In this document: positions 18,090 through 27,323 of the stretch, in pieces
Position numbering within the stretch: the stretch's first letter is position 1
How the letters are laid out: the number at the start of each line of letters is the position of its first letter
Assembly: GCF_900129005.1 (NCBI RefSeq)
Contig: NZ_FQUN01000006.1
Location: forward strand, 124,001 to 188,000
Source: Leeuwenhoekiella marinoflava DSM 3653
GTDB lineage: Bacteria > Bacteroidota > Bacteroidia > Flavobacteriales > Flavobacteriaceae
Direction: 5' to 3'
DNA length: 64,000 nucleotides
Translations under genes and position numbers: made by a program
Notes under the pieces: model-generated
Told to the model about the DNA's origin: nothing
Database searches by the model: none
What the model saw: only the letters and a program-made list of their open reading frames with translations

Positions 18090-18097
18090 CAAATTTA
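18090..18097 (-). promoter_or_regulatory. -7 promoter box for the histidine phosphatase gene
   Basis: On the minus strand the bases read TAAATTTG, a full match to TAnnTTTG, 17 bases upstream of the ATG at 18072. A TTTG for the -33 position is not at the usual distance. Confidence 0.45.
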
Positions 18098-18193
18098 ACG
18101 CTTGTCAATCAAATATTAGCTTTTCATTGGCTCAAATAGACTATGATTAAAGCTAATTTTAAGTATTACTAATAATTAAAAAAATCAATTGTT

Positions 18194-18379
18194 ATGAATA
18201 GCGATCAATTAGAAGGAAAATGGAAACAAGTTAAAGGTAAATTTAAAGAAGAGTACGGTGATTTGACTGATGATGACACTACTCATGCTGAAGGTAAATT
18301 TGACCAGATGCTCGGTAAGCTTCAAGAAAAAACCGGAAAAACTAAAGAAGAACTTAAAGATTGGATTAACAAGCAATAA
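18194..18379 (+). CDS. CsbD-family stress protein
   Basis: This 61-residue, strongly charged protein matches the CsbD family: MNSDQLEGKWKQVKGKFKEE, then GDLTDDDTTHAEGKFDQMLGK. CsbD proteins are small, largely helical general-stress proteins of unknown mechanism. It is a single-gene unit, closed by the strong terminator at 18401. Confidence 0.92.
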   Translation: MNSDQLEGKWKQVKGKFKEEYGDLTDDDTTHAEGKFDQMLGKLQEKTGKTKEELKDWINKQ

Positions 18380-18400
18380 TTGTTTTCCAATTTATAAATG

Positions 18401-18427
18401 AACCGCTAAAAAATTAGCGGTTTTTTT
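18401..18427 (+). terminator. intrinsic terminator after csbD-like gene
   Basis: AACCGCTAA pairs perfectly with TTAGCGGTT around a 4-A loop, followed directly by a run of T. It is only 21 bp past the stop codon and just before pabB. Confidence 0.9.
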
Positions 18428-18455
18428 ATGCGTTAAACTGTAATTTCGCAAGTCT

Positions 18456-19748
18456 ATGCGAATTGTAAAATCTAAAAAGCTTCCGCTGAATTGTGCTGTA
18501 ATTGATCTGCTTCTAGACTGGATTGAAGAGGTGCCCATAAGTTGTTTATTTACTTCAAATGGGCATGACGATCATTATGGAAGCTTTGAGATACTTCTGG
18601 GAGTTGGAGCTGAGCGTATACTTGAGGCTTCTGTAGGAAATGCTTTTTCTCAACTTGCTAATTTTCGAAGCGAACTTAACGATTGGATTCTGGGGTCTCT
18701 TTCTTATGATTTGAAAAATGAATTGGAAGATCTGGACTCACAGAATAATGAAGAACTCGATTTTCCTGATCTGTGTTTTTTTCAGCCTAAAAAATTGATA
18801 CGTATTAAAGGCGATAAAATTGAGTTTTTATACTTGCCTGCATATACGGAAGAAGTAGAAACTGATTTTGAGAATATTTTCAATTCATCTGCTAGCAAGG
18901 AAATTATAAAGTTTTTTGAAGCTCCTAAAATTAAAATGCGATTCAGCAAGGATAGGTATTGCGAGCACGTATCAAAAATGCTAGATCACATCAAGCGGGG
19001 AGATATTTATGAGGCTAATTTTTGCCAGGAATTTTATGCGGAAGAGAAAATCAATCCTATTTCAAGTTTTAAAAAGCTTAATGCACTTTCTGAAGCACCA
19101 TTTGCAACCTATTTAAGGCTGAATGATCATTATGCGTTATGCTCTTCTCCAGAACGCTTTTTAGCAAAAAGAGGAAATCAAATCATCAGTCAGCCTATTA
19201 AGGGAACAGCACGCAGAAGTGCTGATTCAGTAGAAGATTTAAAACTCGCAGAGCAATTAGCAAAAGACCCTAAAGAACGTACTGAAAATATTATGATTAC
19301 AGATCTGGTACGAAATGATCTTTCTAAAAATGCAAAAAAAGGGAGTGTTAAGGTTAAAGATCTTTGTAAAGTTTATACTTACAAGCAAGTACATCAAATG
19401 ATCTCAACGATAACTTCACTAGTTGAGCCAGAATCAGATTCGATAATATTAATCAAAAATGCTTATCCGATGGGAAGTATGACTGGCGCTCCAAAGGTTT
19501 CTGCAATGCAAATTATCGAAGAATTAGAAGTTACAAAAAGAGGTTTATACAGCGGTTCTGTTGGCTATTTTACTCCGGATGGCGACTTTGATTTTAATGT
19601 GGTTATTCGCAGTATTTTGTATAATTCAGCAAAACCTTATGTTTCTTTTTCGGTGGGAAGTGCCATAACTGCTCAGGCTTTACCTCAAAATGAATATGAA
19701 GAGTGCTTGCTTAAAGCAAAAGCGATGCGCGAGACTTTAGACAATTAA
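18456..19748 (+). CDS. pabB: aminodeoxychorismate synthase component I
   Basis: This 430-residue chorismate-binding enzyme converts chorismate to 4-amino-4-deoxychorismate for folate synthesis. The anthranilate-synthase-I-type N-terminal domain is short. The chorismate-binding domain shows HIKRGDIYEANFCQEF, QPIKGTARRS, MITDLVRNDLSKNA and YPMGSMTGAPKVSAMQIIEE, and ends FSVGSAITAQALPQNEYEEC. The PIKGT form is typical of PabB rather than TrpE. No pabA or pabC is adjacent; the glutaminase partner must be elsewhere. A TAATTTCG box lies about 20 bp upstream. The 3' end overlaps the convergent Crp/Fnr gene by 4 bp. Confidence 0.92.
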   Translation: MRIVKSKKLPLNCAVIDLLLDWIEEVPISCLFTSNGHDDHYGSFEILLGVGAERILEASVGNAFSQLANFRSELNDWILGSLSYDLKNELEDLDSQNNEELDFPDLCFFQPKKLIRIKGDKIEFLYLPAYTEEVETDFENIFNSSASKEIIKFFEAPKIKMRFSKDRYCEHVSKMLDHIKRGDIYEANFCQEFYAEEKINPISSFKKLNALSEAPFATYLRLNDHYALCSSPERFLAKRGNQIISQPIKGTARRSADSVEDLKLAEQLAKDPKERTENIMITDLVRNDLSKNAKKGSVKVKDLCKVYTYKQVHQMISTITSLVEPESDSIILIKNAYPMGSMTGAPKVSAMQIIEELEVTKRGLYSGSVGYFTPDGDFDFNVVIRSILYNSAKPYVSFSVGSAITAQALPQNEYEECLLKAKAMRETLDN

Positions 19749-20380
19749 TTAAGGTCTAGTAATTCAATTTTGTTTCGGTTGATTTTTAGTTTACCTTCTA
19801 ATTCTAATTTTTTAAGTAGACGTGAAATCACCACTCTAGAGGTATGCATTTCATAAGCAATTTCCTGATGCGTGCTGTGTATTTCGTTAAGTTGGTTAAG
19901 TTTCTGTTTGTCTTTAAGATACTTCAGTAAACGTTCATCCATACGCATAAAAGCAATACTGTCTAAAGTGTTTAGCATTTCTTCAAGTCTATTCTGGTAG
20001 CTGTCAAAAATGAAATTACGCCAGGATTTATATTTAGAACTCCATTCTTCCACCTTCTGAATAGGTATCATAATCAGCAGGGTATCTAATTCTGCAATTG
20101 CACGTATTTCACTTTTTTGTTGTCCACGCGTAAACGAGAGTGTGAGTGCGCACGTATCTCCTTTTTCGAGAAAATAGAGTAGGAGTTCATCACCGTTTTG
20201 ATCTTCTCTCAAAATTTTAATCGCACCACTAATGAGCAACGGTATTGCTGTAATATACTGACCAATGTCCATGAGCATTTCACCTTCTTTAGCTTCTCTT
20301 AAAATTCCTGTTTCTGTTATTTCTGTTAAAAGCGCTGATTCAAAAAGGTGTGCATAATTGAGATTTAATAATTCTTCCAT
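19745..20380 (-). CDS. Crp/Fnr-family transcriptional regulator
   Basis: This 211-residue regulator has an N-terminal cyclic-nucleotide-binding-like beta-roll (about residues 20-120: EGEMLMDIGQYITAIPLLIS, ELLLYFLEKGDTCALTLSFT) and a C-terminal winged helix (about 150-205: STHQEIAYEMHTSRVVISRL followed by LKKLELEGKLKI). No Fnr-type N-terminal cysteine cluster is seen, so oxygen sensing through Fe-S is unlikely. The signal is unknown. It is transcribed convergently with pabB and divergently from yebC. It could in principle bind palindromes like those found at the nitrate genes, but it lies 7 kb away. Confidence 0.9.
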   Translation of the reverse strand: MEELLNLNYAHLFESALLTEITETGILREAKEGEMLMDIGQYITAIPLLISGAIKILREDQNGDELLLYFLEKGDTCALTLSFTRGQQKSEIRAIAELDTLLIMIPIQKVEEWSSKYKSWRNFIFDSYQNRLEEMLNTLDSIAFMRMDERLLKYLKDKQKLNQLNEIHSTHQEIAYEMHTSRVVISRLLKKLELEGKLKINRNKIELLDLN

Positions 20381-20511
20381 AGCTTAAAAATAGTGTTTAA
20401 AATGATTTTTTAAAACAAAATAGCTAAGCTGTAAATTTTAAAAAAGGATTAAAGTACTGGTAATCTGTATGCAATCTTTTATATTGAAATTAGACATAAA
20501 ATCTAATTATA

Positions 20512-21282
20512 ATGGCAGGACATAGTAAATGGGCCAACATAAAACACCGTAAAGGAGCCCAAGATAAAAAACGAGCAAAAGAGTTCACGCGGGCAATTAA
20601 AGAAATCACAGTAGCTGTAAAAGAAAATAATCAAAACGGAGATCCAGATTCTAACCCGGCATTGCGAAATGCCATTCAAAATGCAAAGGGAGTAAATATG
20701 CCCAAGGATACGATCGAACGGGCTATAAAGAAAGCCTCAGGTGCAGATGCTGATTCTTATGAACAACTCACTTTTGAAGGTTATGGCCCTAACGGAATCG
20801 CATTTTTTATAGAATGCACTACAGATAATTCTAATCGTACTATTGCGTCGGTACGTTCTATTTTTTCTAAAAACGGCGGAAGTCTGGGAACTCATGGTTC
20901 GCTTGAATTTTTATTTGATCGCAAAGGAGTTTTTACCTTAGATAAGACTAAAATTGAATGGGATTTTGAAATGCTTCAACTCGAGCTCATTGAAGGTGGA
21001 GCAGAGTCTTTTGAAAACCACGACGACGTTTTTGTGGTTTACACACAGTTTACAGATTTTGGTAGAATGGCTCAACATCTTGAAGAATTAAATATTGAAA
21101 CTAAAAATGCTGAATTGCAGCGTATTCCTCTAAATACTATTGAATTACCGGTCTATGAAGCAAGAGAAATATTGAATCTCATCGAAAAATTTGAAGACGA
21201 TGATGATGTGCAAAATGTATTTCACACGTTAGAATTTAATGAAGAACTGGAACTCGCTTTAAATGATGAAGAGGAAGAATAA
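20512..21282 (+). CDS. YebC/PmpR-family protein
   Basis: This 256-residue protein starts with the invariant MAGHSKWANIKHRKGAQDKK. It continues with GDPDSNPALRNAIQNAKGVN, MPKDTIERAIKKA, ECTTDNSNRT and GGSLGTHGSLEFLFDRKG. YebC proteins act as transcription regulators or as translation factors that ease ribosome stalling at difficult sequences. The C-terminal acidic tail (LNDEEEE) is somewhat longer than average. It is a single-gene unit, convergent with the MscS gene 22 bp downstream. Confidence 0.95.
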   Translation: MAGHSKWANIKHRKGAQDKKRAKEFTRAIKEITVAVKENNQNGDPDSNPALRNAIQNAKGVNMPKDTIERAIKKASGADADSYEQLTFEGYGPNGIAFFIECTTDNSNRTIASVRSIFSKNGGSLGTHGSLEFLFDRKGVFTLDKTKIEWDFEMLQLELIEGGAESFENHDDVFVVYTQFTDFGRMAQHLEELNIETKNAELQRIPLNTIELPVYEAREILNLIEKFEDDDDVQNVFHTLEFNEELELALNDEEEE

Positions 21283-21304
21283 AATCTTCTAAAATGAATC
21301 TTAT

Positions 21305-23098
21305 TTATTCTTTTTTCTTTCTCTTTTTGGTTTTTTTACTTTGTTCAGAATCTATATCTGCAACTAGTTTATTTTCAAACTGAATACGTGATTTAGAAAG
21401 ATGCTTACCATTTTCTAATGAGCAGATAAACTTAATGAGTTTTTCGCGCAAAGAACAATGTAAATCCCAAGTTGTAGAGGCATCTTTTGCGCTACAAAGT
21501 GCTCTTAACTCTATGGAGTTTTCAGTAGCATCCACAACCTGTAAATTCGGCTCATGTTCCTCATCCCAATTTTCTTCTGATTTTAATAATTCTATAAATT
21601 TTTTGCGAACCACATCAACGTCAATTTCATAATCAACATATAAAATAATAGGACGTACTTGGTGGGCACTAGTCATAGACCAGTTTTCAAAAGTCTCTGA
21701 GATTATTTTTTTAAGAGGAACCACAAGTCTTCTTTGATCCCATGTACGAACAACGAGATATGTAAATCGTATATCTTCAACATATCCCCAGTCTTCTTTG
21801 ATAATTACGGTATCGCCTATTCTGGCAGGGCGCGTAATAGCAATTTGAATTCCGGCTACGATATTACCTAGTGTGCTTTGTGCAGCAACACCAAGAATTA
21901 CCGTAGCTACCCCAGCAGAAGCTATTAGCGATATGCCTAATTTTTCTAAAGATCTAAATTGCGAAAGAATAACCGAAATTCCGACAATGATTACCACAAA
22001 AGTGATCACTCTTCTTGCAACAGATATGTAGGTCATCATCATTCGAGCCTCATTATTCTCTTCGGGATTTGCATCACCTATTTTAGTCTCTGCAACATAA
22101 ACCATAAACGAGTCTATAAAACGCATAATAAACCATGTCATAGTACCTATAACTGCAATTAGGAGAATAGCATATAAAGTACTTGCGAAGGTTCCGCCAA
22201 ATGATATTAATTTGTTTAAGGTGATATAAAAGAATAATACACCAATAGCCCATCCTGCGGGTGTAGCTAATCTTTTTGCTATTTTATTAACCCATATTTT
22301 ATCAGACTTTTTAAATAGTTTTCTGAAAAACCAAATACTTACTTTTCCTAGAAAATAGCTTAATAAAATAAGAATCAAAGTCCCAACAACTTTCCATACC
22401 GGTGTATTCATAAATCGAATACGCGCCCAATCTGGCATCATTCGGTCTAATTCTCGTGGTCCATAAATCTTATAAAGTGCATCAATATTTTCTGTTGTAT
22501 TAGCAGAAATTAGCCAAAAAGCTCCATAATCTTTGTATTTAATACGTTGTAAGCGTAAAATAACATCCTTTCCATCTAAATCTATTTCACCAAAAACAAC
22601 GCTGCGTAAAGGTTTTCCGGCAATAGCTTGATTAGTTGCAGTACTGATATCAATCTGACCATCTGGACGATCTGATAAAGAACCCCAATCAATTTTTATG
22701 CGTTGATTTAAAACAAAATATAATTTTTCAGCAAGTGTTCCTGCTTGCTCTTTAGTAAGATTATCAGGCATTAAATTGAGATTTAAAGCGTAGGCGGCTT
22801 CCTCGTAATTATTGTTACGAGAACTTACTATAAAATGTTCTAGAGTTGCCTGAGGGGTTTGAAAATTTAGTTTATTAGGAGGTAGTCCATTAGGATGATT
22901 CAACCTATTTAAAATATAATAAGCATCATTATATTCTTGTATTGCATTAGGTTGATACCTGCCATCATCTGAAACAGTTGTATCACTAGAAGGTAAATCT
23001 CTGCCTGATGTTGCCTTTGTAGAATCTTGAGCAATACCGCTTAGAACACATAGATTTAACAATAGTATAAGGAGAAGACTACTTTGGTTGGTTTTCAT
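21305..23098 (-). CDS. MscS-family mechanosensitive ion channel
   Basis: This 597-residue protein has a signal peptide (residues 1-23, SGIAQ) and a periplasmic domain of about 200 residues. Several membrane segments lie between about residues 235 and 400 (VVGTLILILLSYFLGKVSIW, TLYAILLIAVIGTMTWFIM, VITFVVIIVGISVIL). The MscS pore helix and beta domain follow: GISLIASAGVATVILGVAAQ, TLGNIVAGIQIAITRPARIG, EDWGYVEDIRFTYLVVRTWD, RRLVVPLKKIISETFENWS. It protects against osmotic downshift by releasing solutes. A lysine-rich tail closes it. It is divergent from glycogen synthase. Confidence 0.93.
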   Translation of the reverse strand: MKTNQSSLLLILLLNLCVLSGIAQDSTKATSGRDLPSSDTTVSDDGRYQPNAIQEYNDAYYILNRLNHPNGLPPNKLNFQTPQATLEHFIVSSRNNNYEEAAYALNLNLMPDNLTKEQAGTLAEKLYFVLNQRIKIDWGSLSDRPDGQIDISTATNQAIAGKPLRSVVFGEIDLDGKDVILRLQRIKYKDYGAFWLISANTTENIDALYKIYGPRELDRMMPDWARIRFMNTPVWKVVGTLILILLSYFLGKVSIWFFRKLFKKSDKIWVNKIAKRLATPAGWAIGVLFFYITLNKLISFGGTFASTLYAILLIAVIGTMTWFIMRFIDSFMVYVAETKIGDANPEENNEARMMMTYISVARRVITFVVIIVGISVILSQFRSLEKLGISLIASAGVATVILGVAAQSTLGNIVAGIQIAITRPARIGDTVIIKEDWGYVEDIRFTYLVVRTWDQRRLVVPLKKIISETFENWSMTSAHQVRPIILYVDYEIDVDVVRKKFIELLKSEENWDEEHEPNLQVVDATENSIELRALCSAKDASTTWDLHCSLREKLIKFICSLENGKHLSKSRIQFENKLVADIDSEQSKKTKKRKKKE

Positions 23099-23504
23099 AA
23101 TTTGAAATTTACATTCAAAAAATATATTGAGGTATTAGCGTTTCGTTAAAACTCAATTTTGCAGCTATATAGATAATTATTTAAACTTATAAAATCTTCT
23201 CTTCTCAAAAATTCGACATTAAAAATGAGAATGAGATTTACGCTTGTATAAAACCAGCGTTATTTTATCAATATTAAATTTAGAATTAACCTTTAATTAA
23301 TATTATAAGTAATAATTTTATGAAGTTTATAGAGTTAGAAGGTTGATTTTTAAAGAAAATATCTTGAGTTGACTTATGAAATAACGATTATTAAAAATAA
23401 TGAGTAATTGTATGTTGATTTATAAATTATTATGGGTGTAAACTGAAAATATATCAAGGCTTCAATCTTTGATGTAAAAATTTCCAATAAACCAAAACCA
23501 ACTA
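23099..23504. other. AT-rich divergent intergenic region, nothing clear inside
   Basis: About 400 bp separate the MscS and glycogen synthase genes. The DNA is very AT-rich. I find no full TAnnTTTG box, hairpin, RNA gene or coding signal on either strand. Confidence 0.4.
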
Positions 23505-25040
23505 ATGAAGAATTTTTTATTTGTTTCTGCTGAAAACGATGCCCTTGCTGATTGTAAAGCCGGCGGAATGGCAGATGTTGTGCGAGATGTACCACGTCAG
23601 CTTGCAGCAACTGGAGATCAGGTTCATGTTATTGTACCTGCCTACAATAGACTTCACAAAAAGGGACGTTTAATAACAGAACTTAAATTCAATATTAGAG
23701 GGGAAGAGACAGTTGCAGAGCTCTATGAGGTAAACCCTAAAAAAGAGTACTCAGGTATTACGCATTATGTGATACATCACCCGGAGATTGTAGAAGGTAA
23801 TATAGCTCATATCTACAATGACGATCCTGAAGAACCTTTTTTTACCGATACTGTTAAGTATTTTATCTTCAATACAGCAGTAGCGCAAGCTATAAAACAA
23901 AATATTTTTGATCATATAGATGTCGTGCATTTACACGACTGGCATACAGCTCTTTTATTATTTCATAAAAGATTTCATCAAGATTTTACAGTATTGAAAC
24001 AAAGCTGGTTTGTATATAGCATACATAATTTGAGCTTGCAAGGAATACGACCACTCAATAACAATTTTGCTTCATTGAACAACTTTTTCCCTGAAGTAGG
24101 CTATGAATATGACATTGTAAAAGATGATCGTTATTATGATTGTATAAATCTAATGGCAGTGGGAATTCGACTCGCTGATGAAGTACATACGGTTAGTCCT
24201 TCTTATATGCAAGACATAATGAAGCCGAGCCACAAACCTGAGTTTATAGGGGGCGAAAGCCTGGAGGAAGATCTGAAAAGAGCTTTTGCTGAAGGAAGAC
24301 TTCACGGAATATTAAACGGTGTAAATTATCAAAATATGCGTGTCGCTCAAAAAGGGAAATTATATCCTAATGTTTTACGTCAGTTATTTAAATGGATTCA
24401 AGAAGAATCAAAAAAATACAAAGCAGATATTCTTGCCAATACTGGAGAAAAAGTTGTTGATCTTATTGAGAACCCTCCCAGTTTTGTGGTTTCTAGTGTT
24501 GCCAGAATGACCGAGCAAAAATTCTATTTTTTTAAACAAAAACCTGAAGCATTAAAAGAAATTTTAAGAAAGCTTGAAGCTCGTAACGGGATATTTATTT
24601 TACTAGGTACTGGAGAACCGGAATATGAAACGCTTATGCGTGAGATAAGTTATGAGCATCCTAATTTCATTTTTATCAACGGTCAGTCTGAAGACATAAT
24701 AGATTCTATCTACTTAGAATCAGATCTTTACTTTATGCCTAGTCTCTTTGAACCTTGCGGCATAAGTCAGATGCTGGCGATGCGTAATGGGGTTTTGTGT
24801 TTGGTACACCATACCGGCGGACTCATAGACACGGTTAATTCAGATGTAAATGGATTTTCATTTAAAGGGGAGTATATCGATGAAACAATATCAAATATGG
24901 TTGCTTCATTTGATACCTGTATGAGTGTATATTTTGAAGATAGACCCAAATGGAATAAAATGAGACGCAAAGCGAAAGCTGTACGTTTCTCTTGGGAGAA
25001 TTCTGTTAAAGAATATTATAGTAAGCTGTATTCCTATTAA
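23505..25040 (+). CDS. glgA: glycogen (starch) synthase
   Basis: This 511-residue GT5 glycosyltransferase adds ADP-glucose (or UDP-glucose) to the growing alpha-1,4-glucan. The N-terminal substrate loop KAGGMADVVRDVPRQL is the family's KxGGLxDV motif. DVVHLHDWHTALL is the conserved His/Asp-Trp region, and HTVSPSYMQDI marks the end of the first Rossmann domain. The C-terminal domain carries the E-x7-E region in LFEPCGISQMLAMRNGVLCL and HTGGLIDTV. No glgB, glgC or glgP is nearby, so the gene stands alone. Confidence 0.92.
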   Translation: MKNFLFVSAENDALADCKAGGMADVVRDVPRQLAATGDQVHVIVPAYNRLHKKGRLITELKFNIRGEETVAELYEVNPKKEYSGITHYVIHHPEIVEGNIAHIYNDDPEEPFFTDTVKYFIFNTAVAQAIKQNIFDHIDVVHLHDWHTALLLFHKRFHQDFTVLKQSWFVYSIHNLSLQGIRPLNNNFASLNNFFPEVGYEYDIVKDDRYYDCINLMAVGIRLADEVHTVSPSYMQDIMKPSHKPEFIGGESLEEDLKRAFAEGRLHGILNGVNYQNMRVAQKGKLYPNVLRQLFKWIQEESKKYKADILANTGEKVVDLIENPPSFVVSSVARMTEQKFYFFKQKPEALKEILRKLEARNGIFILLGTGEPEYETLMREISYEHPNFIFINGQSEDIIDSIYLESDLYFMPSLFEPCGISQMLAMRNGVLCLVHHTGGLIDTVNSDVNGFSFKGEYIDETISNMVASFDTCMSVYFEDRPKWNKMRRKAKAVRFSWENSVKEYYSKLYSY

Positions 25041-25073
25041 GGAAACAATCTGGGTTTATATTATGAAATTCCA

Positions 25074-27116
25074 TTAAACAGGAATACTTATTTTAACCGA
25101 AGATCCCTTGCCTATATCCGACAAAATAGACAATTTAGAACCTATAAGTTTACTGCGTTCTTTAAGAGTTTTCAAACCTAGACCACTATTAAATATGTCA
25201 GAATTGGTATCAAAACCATCACCGGCATCACTAATCTCTATCAAAATACTAGATTCTTTCTTTAGAATGGTCAATTCTGCAGAATCTGTATTAGAATATT
25301 TGATCATATTATTAAGCGATTCTTGTATCATTCTATACAAATGAATAGCTCGGTCTTTAGTCAGTAAATCGTCTACATTTTCAATACTTTTTGAAAAATT
25401 TATTGTTGTATTCTTATCTACTTCATCTATCATAATAGTTACTGCTTCAGAAAAACCAAATAGATCAAGATTGGCAGGATGAAGATTCTTTGTAATTGTA
25501 CGCAATTCCTTTAAAGATTCATCTGCCAGATTTTCAATACCTTCTGTTTTATCATCAAGCAATCTTCTTTTTAGCAATACCAATTTTTGCCCCAAACTGT
25601 CATGCAATTCTCGCGCAAGTCGCGACCGCTCATCTTCTTGCGCAACTAGTAACTTATGCGAATAATCTTGTTGAAGTTTTGTTTTTTCTTTTGCTGTTTT
25701 TCGAGAGCGATAGAGCAAAATGAGTCCAAGGACACCGGCAGAAATTAGAATACTGAAAATTAGCAATTGCTTTTGTAGCTTACTTTTTGCATTAAGCAAG
25801 TCAATGTCTTTTTTCTGAGTGTTAATTAAGTTTTCCTTTTTTTCAGTCTCGTAGAGCGTTTGATAATAGGCTAAGCTTTGAATTTTTTTAACCGAAGAAA
25901 TAGAATCTTTTAATTTATAGTATTCAATCAAATAATCATTTGCTTCAGCTGGTCTGTTGAGTTTATTTAAAATGTTAGCCATCTTCAGTTTTGAAAGATA
26001 GCGATCAAGAAATGAATTATTTTTTAAGGCAAGTTCTTCAAATTTCTTTGCGCTGGTCAATGCTTCACTATAGTTTCCAAGAGCCTGCTGCATACTTAAG
26101 GTTGCGATAACAAAATACATTTCATTAGGCGGGTTTCGGTAATATTCAGGACCGTTAGTGAGCTTCTTATAATAGGATTCTGCGAGTTCGAGAGAATCAT
26201 TATCTGCATAAGCAGCTGCTAGAGCTGCAAATACTGGAGGCTCCATTGCTTCCTTGTATTTAGAGAGATTGGTATAATAAGCAGCTTTTTTTAAAGAGGC
26301 AATACGCTCAGCTTGATTATCCGCTATATTAAAATCTTCGGCAGCATTGTAATATAATGGAATTAAACTCCCATAGCTTTTTGTTTTTTCGGCTAAAACT
26401 TGAGACAGTTTCCTATAATTAGCAGCTTCATTAAAGAAATTATTCTTAGCAAATATCACGGCTAATGAATTTAAAGAACTCATTATATTGAAGGTATCTT
26501 TTTCTTTCTCAAATAGCGTTTCTGCTTTTTGATAATCAAAAACAGCTTTGCTAAAGTTACCTTGATCAGATTGTAACTGCCCGCGGTATAAGCATATAAA
26601 ACCCAGTAAATGGTTGAGATTGTATTTTTCTGCAGTCTGCTCAGCTTTGTTGTAAAACTTCAGTGCACGCTCAGTATTTCTCAAAAAGTAATAGCTATCA
26701 GCAACGTTGAGATAAAGCCGGGTAATTGATTTACCGCTGGTTAATTGTGGGATATACTTTTTAAAATCCTGATAAATTTCCTCTCCTTTTTCAGGGTTCG
26801 TAAGTATGCTATTCTGATGGTAGATTCGATTTGCAACATATTCTCCTGCTTTATTGAGAGAATCTAAACTTATAGCATATTTAATGGTATAATTAACTAA
26901 TGAATCATATTGGAATTCTTCATCGTAATCGATGTAGCGCTCAAGACTATCCAATAATTTTAAATGGGCAGCTCCCGACGTATTCTCAAGTTTTTTTTTG
27001 AAGAATTGAATTTTTTCAACTTGGGTTTTAGATTCTTGAGCAGAACAAAAAGCATAAAATAGGATGAAAAATAATAGTAAACTTCTATTAAGCATAAACT
27101 CATTTTGTGATGCCAA
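25074..27116 (-). CDS. TPR-containing sensor histidine kinase (HisKA_3 type), orphan
   Basis: This 680-residue protein has a signal peptide (from the second Met, residue 8: MLNRSLLLFFILFYAFCSAQ). An extracytoplasmic TPR-rich region lies at about 110-400 (SYYFLRNTERALKFYNKAEQ, GNFSKAVFDYQKAETLFEKE), with one membrane helix at about 447-467. The HisKA_3 dimerisation domain has His 505 in ARELHDSLGQKL, and the HATPase domain ends with DAGDGFDTNSDIFNSGLGLK. The kinase belongs to the NarX/DesK-like group whose partners are NarL/FixJ regulators. No response regulator is adjacent; the nearest is at 32635. It is divergent from nirB. ATG 27116 or 27095 could be the start; the latter gives the better signal peptide. 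Confidence 0.9.
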   Translation of the reverse strand: MASQNEFMLNRSLLLFFILFYAFCSAQESKTQVEKIQFFKKKLENTSGAAHLKLLDSLERYIDYDEEFQYDSLVNYTIKYAISLDSLNKAGEYVANRIYHQNSILTNPEKGEEIYQDFKKYIPQLTSGKSITRLYLNVADSYYFLRNTERALKFYNKAEQTAEKYNLNHLLGFICLYRGQLQSDQGNFSKAVFDYQKAETLFEKEKDTFNIMSSLNSLAVIFAKNNFFNEAANYRKLSQVLAEKTKSYGSLIPLYYNAAEDFNIADNQAERIASLKKAAYYTNLSKYKEAMEPPVFAALAAAYADNDSLELAESYYKKLTNGPEYYRNPPNEMYFVIATLSMQQALGNYSEALTSAKKFEELALKNNSFLDRYLSKLKMANILNKLNRPAEANDYLIEYYKLKDSISSVKKIQSLAYYQTLYETEKKENLINTQKKDIDLLNAKSKLQKQLLIFSILISAGVLGLILLYRSRKTAKEKTKLQQDYSHKLLVAQEDERSRLARELHDSLGQKLVLLKRRLLDDKTEGIENLADESLKELRTITKNLHPANLDLFGFSEAVTIMIDEVDKNTTINFSKSIENVDDLLTKDRAIHLYRMIQESLNNMIKYSNTDSAELTILKKESSILIEISDAGDGFDTNSDIFNSGLGLKTLKERSKLIGSKLSILSDIGKGSSVKISIPV

Positions 27117-27283
27117 TTTACAGCAAAATTTAGAAGATTTTATAATGCTGTTCTAGTTTTGAGCTAAATATTTAGTACTGCCATGAAATCATTATTCGAT
27201 TCATATTCAAGTCATTACTATTTCGTTATATGTTAAATTTTAATATTCTCTCAAAATAATTACGTCTAATTACTTACTTTAAT

Positions 27284-27297
27284 ACGTATAAATACTT
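27284..27297. promoter_or_regulatory. nitrate-gene palindrome at the nirB promoter
   Basis: ACGTATAAATACTT fits ANGTATnnATACNT. Its last T is the first T of the -7 box at 27297, the same geometry as at narK (33401). Confidence 0.6.
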
Positions 27298-27304
27298 ATA
27301 TTTG
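27297..27304 (+). promoter_or_regulatory. -7 promoter box (TAnnTTTG) for nirB
   Basis: TATATTTG lies 19 bases before the nirB ATG, giving a very short leader. No clear -33 TTTG is visible; the palindrome at 27284 occupies the region just upstream. Confidence 0.6.
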
Positions 27305-27323
27305 AAATGTAAATACGTAGCTA

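Noticed and set aside
23374-23610. Minus-strand ORF over the glycogen synthase start
   Set aside because: It runs over a conserved N-terminus on the other strand, and its upstream part is low-complexity AT-rich DNA.
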